From: a virus
Direction: 5' to 3' (one strand)
Length of the DNA stretch: 64,000 bases
IMG/VR virus record: IMGVR_UViG_3300027129_000004
Coordinates: 24,107 to 88,106 of that record
Part shown: one piece after another, positions 54,001 to 63,022 of the stretch
Position numbering within the stretch: the first letter of the stretch is position 1
Layout: every line of letters starts with the position of its first letter
Position numbers and translations under genes: made by a program
The notes under the pieces: generated by a model
Databases searched by the model: none
What the model was told of the DNA's origin: nothing
The model's input: only the letters and a program-made list of their open reading frames with translations

Positions 54001-57000
54001 TTATTGATTTAAGACCAAGAGTTGCTCCTTATTCTGGCACAAAATCACCATTTGAGTACGAATCTAGAATATTTACTGGAGAAAATTCATCTAGAAATAT
54101 TTTTGCACAACAAAAAGCATTAAATCTATCTTATGAGTATTATCTACCAAGAATTGATAGATTATTTTTAACAAAAGAAGGATCATTTATCGTAAATAAA
54201 GGTGTACCATCACTTCAACCAAAACTTCCAAATAGTTTAGATTCTTGTCTGGAAATAGCAACAATTCGTTTACCTGCTTATTTGAATAGGGCAGAAAATG
54301 CATCAACATCTTTGGTACAACACAAACGATATACAATGAAAGATATTTCCAGATTGGAAAATAGACTTTCAAATGTTGAATATTATACATCATTGTCTTT
54401 ATTGGAAACAGATACTCAAAATTTAACAATAAGAGATGCTACAACAAAATTAGATAGATTTAAATGTGGTTTCTTTGTTGATAATTTTAGATCTTATAAT
54501 GGAGGAGAAATAAGAAATCGTGATTATAAAGCAAGTGTCGATGATGCAAATGGATTATTAAGACCAACCCATTACACAACTTCTATAGATTTGCTTTTAG
54601 GATCTGAAGCAGTTATTGGAATTGGCCAGACATCAAATCCAGATGCTGATTTACGTTTTGTTAGTGATTTAGGTTCTCCAAATATAAAAAGAGTTGGAGA
54701 TATTGTATGTTTGAATTATTCTGAGGTTGAATATGTAAAAAATCAGTTTGCCACAAGAAGTGAAAATGTAAATCCATTTAATGTGATAAACTGGATTGGA
54801 TCAATTCAATTAAATCCATCAAGTGATACTTGGATTGAAACAAGAAAAACAGAAAGAACTTATGACATTGAAGGCAGTTATGATGCGTCAATGGCACTTG
54901 CCAATGCCGATAGTAATACTGGTCTTTCTCCAATTGATTGGAACTCTTGGGAAACCACTTGGACTGGTTCAAATGTTTCTAGTTCATCTTCTGGTCCAGT
55001 ATTTACTGGAAGTTCTACTGAATCATTTACCATCGATCCTGGTGGTGGAAGAAGATTGGTAACTGATGTTACAGTAACACAAAATAATTTTCAAACTACA
55101 ACAAATACTACAGTAACTACAACAACAAATCAATCTAGACAAGGAATTCAATTAGGTGTTACTGAAAGATTTGATTCCACAAATCTTGGAGATAAAATTA
55201 TTTCTAGAGAAATCATAACAACGATGAGATCTAGGAACATTGAAATTATTTCCAAAAGATTAAAACCATCATCAAGAGTTTATGCATTTTTTGATAATGT
55301 TGATATGACTTCATATGTTGTACCAAAATTGATTGAAGTTTCAATGTCTAGTGGAACTTTTGTTAGTGGAGAAACAATAGTTGGAAGTTTGGGTTCAAAA
55401 ACTATTAGATTTAGACTTGCAACACAAAATCACAAATATGGTCCATATAATTCACCAACAGAAACATTTTTATTAAATCCATATTTACTAGAAAATTCTT
55501 TATCTAGTTCATACTCATCAACAACTACGATATTAAATGTTGATACTGCAAGTTTAGAAATGCAGGCATCATCTGGTTTTTATGGTAGTATTGCAAAAAG
55601 TATGCAATTGGTTGGACAAACTAGTGGAGCAATTGCAAAAATCTCTGATGTTAGATTGATAGCAGATGAATCTGGAGTTTTCATTGGTTCGTTGTTTATT
55701 CCCGACCCAACAATTCCATCAACTCCATCATTTAGAACTGGAACAAAGACTTTTGTTTTAACCTCAAGTTCAACAAATTCTACAGTAGTTACTTCAGATG
55801 AAACTACAGCAGAAGTCAATTTCACTTCTGCTGGAACTTTAGACAATGTTGAAAATTCTACACTTAGGATCAGAAATGCAAATGTCGAAAGAATTCCACG
55901 CACAGATTCACGAACACTTGTCAATTCTGTCACATCAACATCTACTGCAAATACTGCTGATACTTCAACATCACAATCAACTAGATGGGTTGATCCTTTA
56001 GCACAATCATTTGAAGTTGCTGATACTAATGGAGTTTATATTACAAAATGTGATATTTTCTTCAAAACAAAAGACACCAAAGGAATTCCAGTAACACTTC
56101 AAATCAGAACGATGCAATCTGGTCTTCCAACACAAACATTTTTACCATTTTCAGAAGTAACATTAGATCCAAAAGATGTTAAAGCATCTGAAGATGGTAC
56201 TGTTGCAACTACTTTTACTTTCCCTTCTCCAGTTTATTTGGAAAAAGTTGGTTCTGGATATTCTATTGTATTAATCTCGTCTTCCGATTCGTATAATGTA
56301 TGGATTTCAAGAATGGGAGAACCAGACATATCAACTGCAAATAAACCAGATTCTCAAAAAATTATTGTTTCCAAACAACCGACTCTTGGTGCATTATTTA
56401 AATCACAAAATGGATCAACTTGGACTGCATCTGATTTGGAAGATTTGAAGTTTACCTTATACAGGGCAGATTTTGTAACTTCGCCAGCATCATTTAGATT
56501 CTATAATCCAGATCTATCTATTGGCAATAATCAAGTTGCAACATTGAGAAAAAATCCACTAAATGCGTATTCAAATTCGGCATTAATTGGTTTAGGTAAG
56601 AGTCTATCTACTTCGGAACAAACCTCATTAGTTGTCGGAAATACAATTAGTCAAACAACCAATACCAATTTTACTTCAAATCTTAAATCTCTTGTTGGTG
56701 CAGTTGGAATTGGTTCAACCTTAACATTAACAAATGTTGGTTCTGGGTTTACAAGTGGGGCAACAGTATATTCAAATATAAGTTTGATATCATTAACAGG
56801 ATTCGGACAAAATGCAAAAGTCAATCTTTCAGTTTCCTCTGGTGTAGCAGTCGCTGCAACTATTACTGATGGTGGTTCTGGATATGCTCCTGGTGATACA
56901 TTAACAGTAAGTTCTACTGATACTAATAATCTTGGAAAAAATCTCATCTTAACCATTCCAAACAATGTTGGAATTATTTCAGCAGTCAATTCTATTATTG

Positions 57001-58484
57001 TTGATAATATTCAAGGAAAATTAGACACATCGGGAACAAAAACAATTACCAATAATGGTTCTTCTATAGCAGGAGCAACTGTAACTAGTACTGTTAATAT
57101 TTCTGATGGATTGCACTTTAAAGTCAATCACCAAAATCACGGAATGTATTCACCAATCAATCAAGTTACTTTGAGTGGAATCGAATCTGATATTGCTCCT
57201 GTAAAACTAACTGCTGACTATTCTTCTACTTCTACTAGTGATATTACATTAAATTCAATCGGTACTTTAGAAACCTTCGAAAACATTGCTGTTGATTCAA
57301 ATAATCCAGGTTATATTGTTATTGATAATGAAATTATAAAGTATACAGGAACTTCTGGAAATACTTTAACTGGTATTAGTGGTGGAAGAGGAATTGACAA
57401 TACAGTTGCGACATTACACTTGACAAACGCATCCGTATTTAAATACGAATTCAATGGAGTTTCACTCAGAAGAATCAACAAAACTCATAAATTTACAGAT
57501 GTTGATTTAACAAAATATCCAATTGAACTTGATTCTTACCACGTAAAAATAGATCAATCGACACCAGGAACCAATAGAAGCACTGGAAATACTAATTCAT
57601 ATCCAGAGTTATTCTTCAAACAATCTAAATCTGGTGGAACATATTCGTCAACCCCAATTGTTGGGTCTTTTAATGGACCAAAAGCAACACAAAATATCAC
57701 ATTTAATAGTATTAGACCAAATATACAAACATTATTACCAGAAACAACATCAGTTGGAGCAAAAATCAGAACAACAACTGGAACAAGTGTGAATGGAACT
57801 GAAATTTCATTCACGGATAGAGGATTTGAAGATATATCTTTAAATTCTACCAATCAACTAAGTGAAACTTCTGCGATTTATTCTAAAGTAAATGAACTTT
57901 CAAATTTAACCACTTTACCCGGAAATAGATCATTCACTATGGAACTTCTATTGTCAACAGGTGATAGAAAAGTATCTCCAATGATTGATTTGCATAGAGT
58001 AAACATAATCACAACAATGAATAGGATTAATAATCCTGTTTCTGATTTTGCTTTAGATCCAAAAGTAAATCAATTGAGTGGTGACCCAAATGCAGCAATT
58101 TATGTTTCAAAAATTGTAAAGTTACAAAAATCAGCAGATAGTTTGAAAGTTCTCTTTGATGCTTATAGACACTCATCAAATGATATTAGAGTTATGTATA
58201 GATTGCTTAGAAATGATACTCCAGATTCACAACAATTATATGAATTTTTCCCAGGATATGACAATCTTGATGAGAATGGAAACGTAATCGATTCTTCAAA
58301 AAATAATGGAAAATCTGATAGATTCGTTCAAGCATCAAATACTTTAGGTGATTTTGGTAATTATGAATTTACTGGTAAAAATATAACTCCATTCAATGGA
58401 TTCCAAATTAAAATTATTATGACTGGAACAAATCAATCATATGTTCCACTTATTAGAGACTTAAGAGCAATTGCATCAATATGA
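51039..58484 (+). CDS. Giant structural protein, DUF4815-like N-terminus
   Basis: The 2,481-aa protein begins PYFDDFDATKGYQRVLFKPG, IQARELTTLQSILQNQVEKF, the DUF4815 signature found in baseplate-associated proteins of T4-like cyanophages. Around residue 1100, RLENRLSNVEYYTSLSLLET continues the conserved region. Residues about 2088-2140 contain the shared module (VIDNEIIKYTG ... GGRGIDNT). Much of the rest is beta-rich with repeats. It might play the gp10 connector role, but the assignment is by position. Its last codons overlap the next gene by 4 bp. Confidence 0.8.
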   Translation: MPQNTNLNVSPYFDDFDATKGYQRVLFKPGTPIQARELTTLQSILQNQVEKFGKHFFKEGSMVIPGQIGYDSEYSCVQIDDAHLGIPVSSYIDKFIGKSIKGETSGVTAVVENYITNTVSEKNNYTLYVKYKSSSDTNFTNKTFVDGENLISLENVDYTLSSIRANTSFATSIISGSIGKGSAAKIEEGVYFVRGFFITVPKQVVILDQYTNTPTYRVGLLIDEEIAVASNNYNDLFDNAQGFSNYAAPGADRLKISTTLIKKEIDDFNDQDFVELLRVENGGLTKFVDRTDYNLIRDELARRTYDESGDYYVRPFDINVKESLNDRIGNNGVYYSSQKTKQGNNPSKDLACISISPGKAYVRGYEIETISNTIVDIEKPRTTERAENASIPFNVGRQILLNNVFGSIAVGLTTQVSLYDTRTATPGSLSGTKIGVARLYDLKLKNAAYSNASTQFESSLYDIQTYTVLTINTALTQTAPAYIEGKNSGAKGYLVSNASSTTLTLYQVSGSFIANEQIKINGLDISRTITSVKDYSLSDVHQIYSPGFTADPILSKNLSVAEPGTQFTITGNSGGISTVTTSNQNFYVGVNVGDIVSYTKQGESVPTYNRVSAVSGSSRSLTIVATTSVSGVCSGALPGSTITVNDFKVSSLDVLNTQNAFLYARLNNSKVSNLDLTGSDVVFKKSYTITAGEFSDGAWSATLETDTSLTFEPFDEEDYNLTFADGTVAVLDNQKLVPSGRTISIQNITVNSGAAILTATLKKVNTKTRKKIYNRCSSLTINKTSSGVSTSTSGLTISTVYGLRVEDDEISLNVPDVESVIGIFESSSSSTPTLPSITLIGLNSNILNSIKGERIIGKDTGAVASLASNDGTNEVKFVYLNENIFSVGEKVTFEESQISGTVDSIQVGDKNIRTNFILDEGQRSEYLDFSRIIRKPQIAAPTKQITIIYNNYTIDSSDVGDFVGVNSYDKDRYGDDISSVDGISLSDVIDLRPRVAPYSGTKSPFEYESRIFTGENSSRNIFAQQKALNLSYEYYLPRIDRLFLTKEGSFIVNKGVPSLQPKLPNSLDSCLEIATIRLPAYLNRAENASTSLVQHKRYTMKDISRLENRLSNVEYYTSLSLLETDTQNLTIRDATTKLDRFKCGFFVDNFRSYNGGEIRNRDYKASVDDANGLLRPTHYTTSIDLLLGSEAVIGIGQTSNPDADLRFVSDLGSPNIKRVGDIVCLNYSEVEYVKNQFATRSENVNPFNVINWIGSIQLNPSSDTWIETRKTERTYDIEGSYDASMALANADSNTGLSPIDWNSWETTWTGSNVSSSSSGPVFTGSSTESFTIDPGGGRRLVTDVTVTQNNFQTTTNTTVTTTTNQSRQGIQLGVTERFDSTNLGDKIISREIITTMRSRNIEIISKRLKPSSRVYAFFDNVDMTSYVVPKLIEVSMSSGTFVSGETIVGSLGSKTIRFRLATQNHKYGPYNSPTETFLLNPYLLENSLSSSYSSTTTILNVDTASLEMQASSGFYGSIAKSMQLVGQTSGAIAKISDVRLIADESGVFIGSLFIPDPTIPSTPSFRTGTKTFVLTSSSTNSTVVTSDETTAEVNFTSAGTLDNVENSTLRIRNANVERIPRTDSRTLVNSVTSTSTANTADTSTSQSTRWVDPLAQSFEVADTNGVYITKCDIFFKTKDTKGIPVTLQIRTMQSGLPTQTFLPFSEVTLDPKDVKASEDGTVATTFTFPSPVYLEKVGSGYSIVLISSSDSYNVWISRMGEPDISTANKPDSQKIIVSKQPTLGALFKSQNGSTWTASDLEDLKFTLYRADFVTSPASFRFYNPDLSIGNNQVATLRKNPLNAYSNSALIGLGKSLSTSEQTSLVVGNTISQTTNTNFTSNLKSLVGAVGIGSTLTLTNVGSGFTSGATVYSNISLISLTGFGQNAKVNLSVSSGVAVAATITDGGSGYAPGDTLTVSSTDTNNLGKNLILTIPNNVGIISAVNSIIVDNIQGKLDTSGTKTITNNGSSIAGATVTSTVNISDGLHFKVNHQNHGMYSPINQVTLSGIESDIAPVKLTADYSSTSTSDITLNSIGTLETFENIAVDSNNPGYIVIDNEIIKYTGTSGNTLTGISGGRGIDNTVATLHLTNASVFKYEFNGVSLRRINKTHKFTDVDLTKYPIELDSYHVKIDQSTPGTNRSTGNTNSYPELFFKQSKSGGTYSSTPIVGSFNGPKATQNITFNSIRPNIQTLLPETTSVGAKIRTTTGTSVNGTEISFTDRGFEDISLNSTNQLSETSAIYSKVNELSNLTTLPGNRSFTMELLLSTGDRKVSPMIDLHRVNIITTMNRINNPVSDFALDPKVNQLSGDPNAAIYVSKIVKLQKSADSLKVLFDAYRHSSNDIRVMYRLLRNDTPDSQQLYEFFPGYDNLDENGNVIDSSKNNGKSDRFVQASNTLGDFGNYEFTGKNITPFNGFQIKIIMTGTNQSYVPLIRDLRAIASI

Positions 58485-58681
58485 TACCAGTAGAAGGACA
58501 CAAAGGATTGTATCGTGATGAAAAATCAAATGCAATCGTAAATTGCAATGATTATGAATACCAAGAATATTTGAGAGTCAAAAACTCATCATTAGAGGAA
58601 AAAAATGAAATTGAAAATTTAAAAACCGAATTGACTGAGATAAAATCGTTACTTGCAAAACTCTTAGAAAACAAAACCTAA
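58481..58681 (+). CDS. Conserved-type small protein with coiled coil
   Basis: The 66-aa product (MIPVEGHKGLYRDEKSNAIV...) ends in a coiled-coil helix (EIENLKTELTEIKSLLAKLL). Small proteins with this N-terminus are found in T4-like cyanophages just after giant structural genes, by memory. It may help assembly. Overlaps upstream gene by 4 bp. Confidence 0.7.
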   Translation: MIPVEGHKGLYRDEKSNAIVNCNDYEYQEYLRVKNSSLEEKNEIENLKTELTEIKSLLAKLLENKT

Positions 58682-58714
58682 ATATATTAGGAAAGATTTT
58701 ATCTAGTTATCATA

Positions 58715-59053
58715 ATGGCAATATATGTAGCTAATATAACAATTCCAGGGGGTGCTGATTTTAATCAGACATTTTTTCTTGAATCAGTAGCAAATACTCC
58801 ATTGGATTTGACTGGATATACTGGTTATGCAAAATTAAAAAAATCACCAGCATCATTAAATACTTCTGCTGTTTTTACAGTTTCTTTCCCCAATAGACCT
58901 GACGGAAGAGTTAAAATTTCTTTAGGTTCAACTATCACATCAACATTGAGACCAGGAAGATATTGTTATGACATACTATTAGATAGTGGAACAGCAAAGA
59001 CAAGAGTTGTTGAAGGAAGTGCTTTAGTTACTGCTGGAATTACCACCGCATAA
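58715..59053 (+). CDS. Virion structural-type protein (Ig-like small)
   Basis: The 112-aa protein has NITIPGGADFNQTFFLESVA, TPLDLTGYTGYAKLKKSP and RPDGRVKISLGSTITSTLRP, reminiscent of the short Ig-like or BppU-like baseplate domains of phage tails. It is between the DUF4815 gene and gp13. No membrane segment. Confidence 0.7.
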   Translation: MAIYVANITIPGGADFNQTFFLESVANTPLDLTGYTGYAKLKKSPASLNTSAVFTVSFPNRPDGRVKISLGSTITSTLRPGRYCYDILLDSGTAKTRVVEGSALVTAGITTA

Positions 59054-59058
59054 AAACA

Positions 59059-59286
59059 ATGTCAGACATTAGAGTAAGAACTAATTCAGACAATTTAATA
59101 AAAGTAAGACTTGGTGCTGATAACGCAAACAGGGTAGTTTCTGCTGTTGCAAATTTAAAAATGAATCTTACCGATTTAAATGATGTCAATACAACTACAG
59201 CAATTCCAAACAATTCAGTACTTGTATACAATTCATCAACAGAACAATGGAATCCATATCCATTCATTGATGGTGGCACATATTGA
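59059..59286 (+). CDS. Small structural-type protein
   Basis: The 75-aa product contains LTDLNDVNTTTAIPNNSVL, VYNSSTEQWNP, a unit that in many phage fibres reads D-L-x-D-V ... VL-x-(Y/W)-x-(S)-x-x-x-x-W-x-P. It may be a fibre attachment or decoration protein. Its stop overlaps a late promoter motif. Confidence 0.65.
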   Translation: MSDIRVRTNSDNLIKVRLGADNANRVVSAVANLKMNLTDLNDVNTTTAIPNNSVLVYNSSTEQWNPYPFIDGGTY

Positions 59287-59292
59287 TAAATA
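59285..59292 (+). promoter_or_regulatory. Late promoter motif GATAAATA
   Basis: GATAAATA, a NATAAATA match, overlaps the stop of the preceding gene and lies 22 bp before gp13. Confidence 0.6.
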
Positions 59293-59313
59293 ATTAGAGT
59301 CTAAAATTAAATA

Positions 59314-60129
59314 ATGTCTCAACCATCAAGTCGTCAAGGATTAATTGATTACTGTTTGCGAAAACTTGGATATCCTGTTCTAGAAATTAACGTCGATGAC
59401 GACCAAATTGACGATTTGGTAGATGATGCTATTCAATTTTTTAATGAAAGACATTATGATGGTGCGGCAAGAGTATATTTAAAACACAAACTTCTACCTG
59501 ATGAAAAAACTATAGTAAGAACAGGTATCACAAGTTCAACTGCAAATTCTTCTGTTGGAATAACAACGGTCAATTATCAAGAAACAAATAATTTTATTCA
59601 ACTTCCAGATACAATTATTGGAGTGAATAACGTATTTAAATCAGATGCAAATACAATATCATCTGGTTTGTTTAATATCAAATATCAAATATTTTTGAAT
59701 GATTTGTATTATTATGGTGCTCTCGATTTGCTAAATTATGCAATGGTAAAAACACATTTGGAAGATATTAGCAGACTAATAACTCCAGATGTTCAATTGA
59801 GATTTAATAAAAAACAACATAGGTTGTATTTGGATATAGACTGGGCAATGGTAAATGAAAATAGTTATATTATTGTCGATTGTATTCGAATTGTAGACCC
59901 ATCAGACTTTTCTGCTGTATATAATGATTGGTGGTTGAAAAGATATTTGACTGCAATCATAAAAAGACAATGGGGTCAAAATTTAATTAAATTTAATGGA
60001 GTTCAACTTCCTGGTGGAATTACGATGAATGGTGAAAGAATATTAAATGATGCGATTAGAGAAATTGAAGAACTTGAGACAGAACTTAAGACTGATTATG
60101 AATTACCCCCAATGGATATGATAGGATAA
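59314..60129 (+). CDS. gp13: Neck protein gp13
   Basis: The 271-aa protein has the gp13 start SSRQGLIDYCLRKLGYPVLE, then DDQIDDLVDDAIQFFNERHY and, later, FSAVYNDWWLKRYLTAIIKR with QWGQNLIKFNGVQLPGG. T4 gp13 (309 aa) sits at the neck where head and tail meet, with gp14. gp14 follows immediately (ATAATGG). Confidence 0.92.
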   Translation: MSQPSSRQGLIDYCLRKLGYPVLEINVDDDQIDDLVDDAIQFFNERHYDGAARVYLKHKLLPDEKTIVRTGITSSTANSSVGITTVNYQETNNFIQLPDTIIGVNNVFKSDANTISSGLFNIKYQIFLNDLYYYGALDLLNYAMVKTHLEDISRLITPDVQLRFNKKQHRLYLDIDWAMVNENSYIIVDCIRIVDPSDFSAVYNDWWLKRYLTAIIKRQWGQNLIKFNGVQLPGGITMNGERILNDAIREIEELETELKTDYELPPMDMIG

Positions 60130-61508
60130 TGGCACCACTAAATCCCTATTTTCTGGGAGGTTCTTCCAGTGAGCAAAGACTTGTTCAAGATTTAATCAAC
60201 GAACAACTGAAAATGTATGGGCAAGATGTTGTGTATATGCCCAGACAATTGATTAATGAAAAAACTATTATCAAAGAAGTTTTAGTATCAAAATTTGATG
60301 ATAGTTTTAGAATTGAAGCATATATTTCAAATTTCAATGGATTTGGAGGACAAGGAGATATTTTATCAAAATTTGGAGTAAAGACAAGTGATGAACTAAC
60401 TCTTATCATTTCAAAAGAAAGATATGAAGATTTTATAACTCCATTTTTATTGGATGACCCAGATATCAAAGTTGCAACAAGACCACAAGAAGGAGATTTG
60501 ATTTATCTTCCAATTGATAATGGTCTTTTTGAAATTAAGTACGTTGAAGGTAAAGTTCCATTTTATCAATTAAACAATCTATATGTTTATGAATTGAGAT
60601 GTGAAATCTTTAGATACGAAGATGAACTTATTGATACCAGTATTGATGAAGTTGATAGGTCAGTTCAGGATTTTGGTTATATTCAAACCATTACTATGGT
60701 TAAAGATACTGCAACTACAGCAACTGCTACGGTTTCAATTGCTTCTACACAAAACAATTCAGTTCAATATATTGATTTAATTAATGATGGAACTGGTTAT
60801 CTATCTACACCAACAATTCAAATTACAAAAGCACCAGAAGGTGGAATAGATGCAACAGCAGTTGCTATTATGACCAGCAAAACAGGAAGAACGGGAAATT
60901 CTATTGATAGAATTCTTATAGTTAATCCTGGCATTGGTTATACACAAATACCATCAGTTACAATTGTCGGTCAATCTGGTTCTGGTGCAATTGCAACTGC
61001 TGTTCTTGCATCTAGAACTTTAGGTATTGTAACTATTACTTCTGGTGGAAGTCAATATTCATCTGCTCCTGTTGTTTCAATATCTACTGCTCCTGCTGGT
61101 GGAGTAAATGCAACAGCAGAAGCAGTCCTAACAGTCACTGGAATTGTAACGGCAATTCGTTACACCAATGCTGGTGCTGGATATACGGTTTCCCCAACAA
61201 TTACACTTACAAGTCCTATTGGAATTTCTACTGGTGACTTTGAGTTTAATGAATCGGTTAGAGGTGTTTCTACTGGAACTACTGGATACGTAAAAGATTG
61301 GGATGCGGATACTAGAGTACTTAAAGTTTCAATAGTTGGCGGAAACTTTGCTAATGGTGAATTGATAGTTGGTGCAGCAGCAACACATAAAGTATATTCA
61401 ATCAATACATTTGATGAGTATGACCCTTATGCGGAAAATATTCAAATTGAAGATGAAGCAGATGATATACTTGACTTTTCGCAAAAGAATCCTTTTGGTA
61501 ATTACTAA
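60129..61508 (+). CDS. gp14: Neck protein gp14
   Basis: The 459-aa protein opens with a gp14-like NPYFLGGSSSEQRLVQDLIN, QDVVYMPRQLINEKTIIKEV, FRIEAYISNFNGFGGQGDIL. T4 gp14 is 256 aa; here residues about 200-430 add G-x-GY...GGSQYSS/PAGG-x-NATA units, the same type of beta repeats as the giant baseplate proteins. Proximity to gp13 and the N-terminal core make the assignment firm. Confidence 0.92.
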   Translation: MAPLNPYFLGGSSSEQRLVQDLINEQLKMYGQDVVYMPRQLINEKTIIKEVLVSKFDDSFRIEAYISNFNGFGGQGDILSKFGVKTSDELTLIISKERYEDFITPFLLDDPDIKVATRPQEGDLIYLPIDNGLFEIKYVEGKVPFYQLNNLYVYELRCEIFRYEDELIDTSIDEVDRSVQDFGYIQTITMVKDTATTATATVSIASTQNNSVQYIDLINDGTGYLSTPTIQITKAPEGGIDATAVAIMTSKTGRTGNSIDRILIVNPGIGYTQIPSVTIVGQSGSGAIATAVLASRTLGIVTITSGGSQYSSAPVVSISTAPAGGVNATAEAVLTVTGIVTAIRYTNAGAGYTVSPTITLTSPIGISTGDFEFNESVRGVSTGTTGYVKDWDADTRVLKVSIVGGNFANGELIVGAAATHKVYSINTFDEYDPYAENIQIEDEADDILDFSQKNPFGNY

Positions 61509-61530
61509 ATAATTAATAAACTCTATTGTT

Positions 61531-62589
61531 ATGTTAGGAACTTATAGTTACAATGAAATAATCAGGAAAACCATTATTGCTTTTGGTACACTTTTTAATG
61601 AAGTGTACATCAAGCACGAAGAGCAGGATGGTACTGATTATAGTTTTATGAAAGTTCCTATTGCTTATGGACCAATTCAAAAGTTTTTAGCAAGAGTAGA
61701 ACAAAAACCAGATTTGAGGAAAAGAGTTGCAATGACTCTTCCTCGAATGTCTTTTGAGATGACGAGTTTAAAATATGATAGTAGCAGAAAAGTTTCTGCT
61801 ATGCAGACGTTTAAGGCAATAAAAACTACTGATAGAACAGAACAAATTAAAGTTTTTATGCCGGTTCCTTATAATATTGGATTTCAACTTAGCATTATGA
61901 CTAAGTTGAATGATGATATGCTTCAAATTGTAGAACAAATTCTTCCAGCATTTCAACCAAATTTTACATTAACAATCAATTTAATCTCATCAATAGGTGA
62001 GAAGAAAGATGTTCCTGTAGTCCTGGAGGGAATTAGTATGGAAGATAATTATGAAGGTAATTATACAGAAAGAAGAGCTTTAGTATATACGTTAAACTTT
62101 ACAGCAAAGACGTATCTGTTTGGTCCAATTGCTGATAGCACTGATGGATTAATCAAAAAAGTTCAAGTGGATTATTATACAGATACTAATACTAAGAATG
62201 CGTCAAGACAATTGAGATATACTGCTACACCAAGAGCAATTAAGGACTATGATAATGATAATACAACAACACTCACTCAAGACATTGATGATAAAGTAAC
62301 TGCGTTTGATGTTTCGAGTGCTGTATCACTGGTTAATAATTCTTATATTATGATTGGCAATGAAGAAATGTATATTAAGAATATTTCCGGAAATACATTA
62401 AGTGTATTGAGAGGACAAGACAATACCACGATTACATCTCACACTGAAGGTGATTCAATTGATGCAATCACAACAGCAGATAATGAATTAGTTGAAATGG
62501 ACGATGATTTTGGATTTAGTGAATCTCGTTTTGATTTTGGTGATGGTAAAATTTATAGCACAACAAAGGGGATTGATGTATCATTATGA
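61531..62589 (+). CDS. gp15: Tail completion protein gp15, extended
   Basis: The 352-aa protein has the gp15 core: GTYSYNEIIRKTIIAFGTLF, PIAYGPIQKFLARVEQKPDL, TLPRMSFEMTSLKYDSSRK. T4 gp15 (272 aa) caps the tail and joins it to the neck. Residues 268-312 add a module (YIMIGNEEMYIKNISGN, VLRGQDNTTITSHTEGD) that recurs in three giant proteins. The stop overlaps the gp16 start by 4 bp. Confidence 0.92.
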   Translation: MLGTYSYNEIIRKTIIAFGTLFNEVYIKHEEQDGTDYSFMKVPIAYGPIQKFLARVEQKPDLRKRVAMTLPRMSFEMTSLKYDSSRKVSAMQTFKAIKTTDRTEQIKVFMPVPYNIGFQLSIMTKLNDDMLQIVEQILPAFQPNFTLTINLISSIGEKKDVPVVLEGISMEDNYEGNYTERRALVYTLNFTAKTYLFGPIADSTDGLIKKVQVDYYTDTNTKNASRQLRYTATPRAIKDYDNDNTTTLTQDIDDKVTAFDVSSAVSLVNNSYIMIGNEEMYIKNISGNTLSVLRGQDNTTITSHTEGDSIDAITTADNELVEMDDDFGFSESRFDFGDGKIYSTTKGIDVSL

Positions 62590-63008
62590 AAAGTAAATTC
62601 GAAAATATAGACGAAGCACTAGAAATAGAAGCAACTTCTGTATCAAAAGAAATTGTAAAAAAATCAAAAGAAGCAATAGCAAGACCAATCTCTGGAGAAG
62701 AAAGTGATAAGGATTATGAATACACACGAGGAAATTTGTATTCATTGATTGAAAAGGGCCAAGAAGCAATTGATAGTATTATGGATTTAGCACAACAAAG
62801 TGATAGTCCAAGAGCATATGAAGTTGCAGGTCAATTAATTAAAAATGTTGGTGATGTGACTGATAAGTTAATTGATTTGCAGCATAAAATGAAGAAACTT
62901 AAAGAGGAAGATACTAGAGGACCTTCTACTGTCAATAATTCTGTTTTTATTGGTTCAACAGCAGACCTTCAAAAATTATTGAAGCAAGGTCTAATGGACT
63001 CTAAATAA
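62586..63008 (+). CDS. gp16: Small terminase subunit gp16
   Basis: The 140-aa protein is helical (EALEIEATSVSKEIVKKSKE; YTRGNLYSLIEKGQEAIDSI; VAGQLIKNVGDVTDKLIDLQ), fitting gp16, which regulates the packaging motor gp17. Length compares with 164 aa in T4. The large subunit is expected downstream of this window or after the partial gene. Confidence 0.88.
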   Translation: MKSKFENIDEALEIEATSVSKEIVKKSKEAIARPISGEESDKDYEYTRGNLYSLIEKGQEAIDSIMDLAQQSDSPRAYEVAGQLIKNVGDVTDKLIDLQHKMKKLKEEDTRGPSTVNNSVFIGSTADLQKLLKQGLMDSK

Positions 63009-63022
63009 TTAAAAAATTTCTA

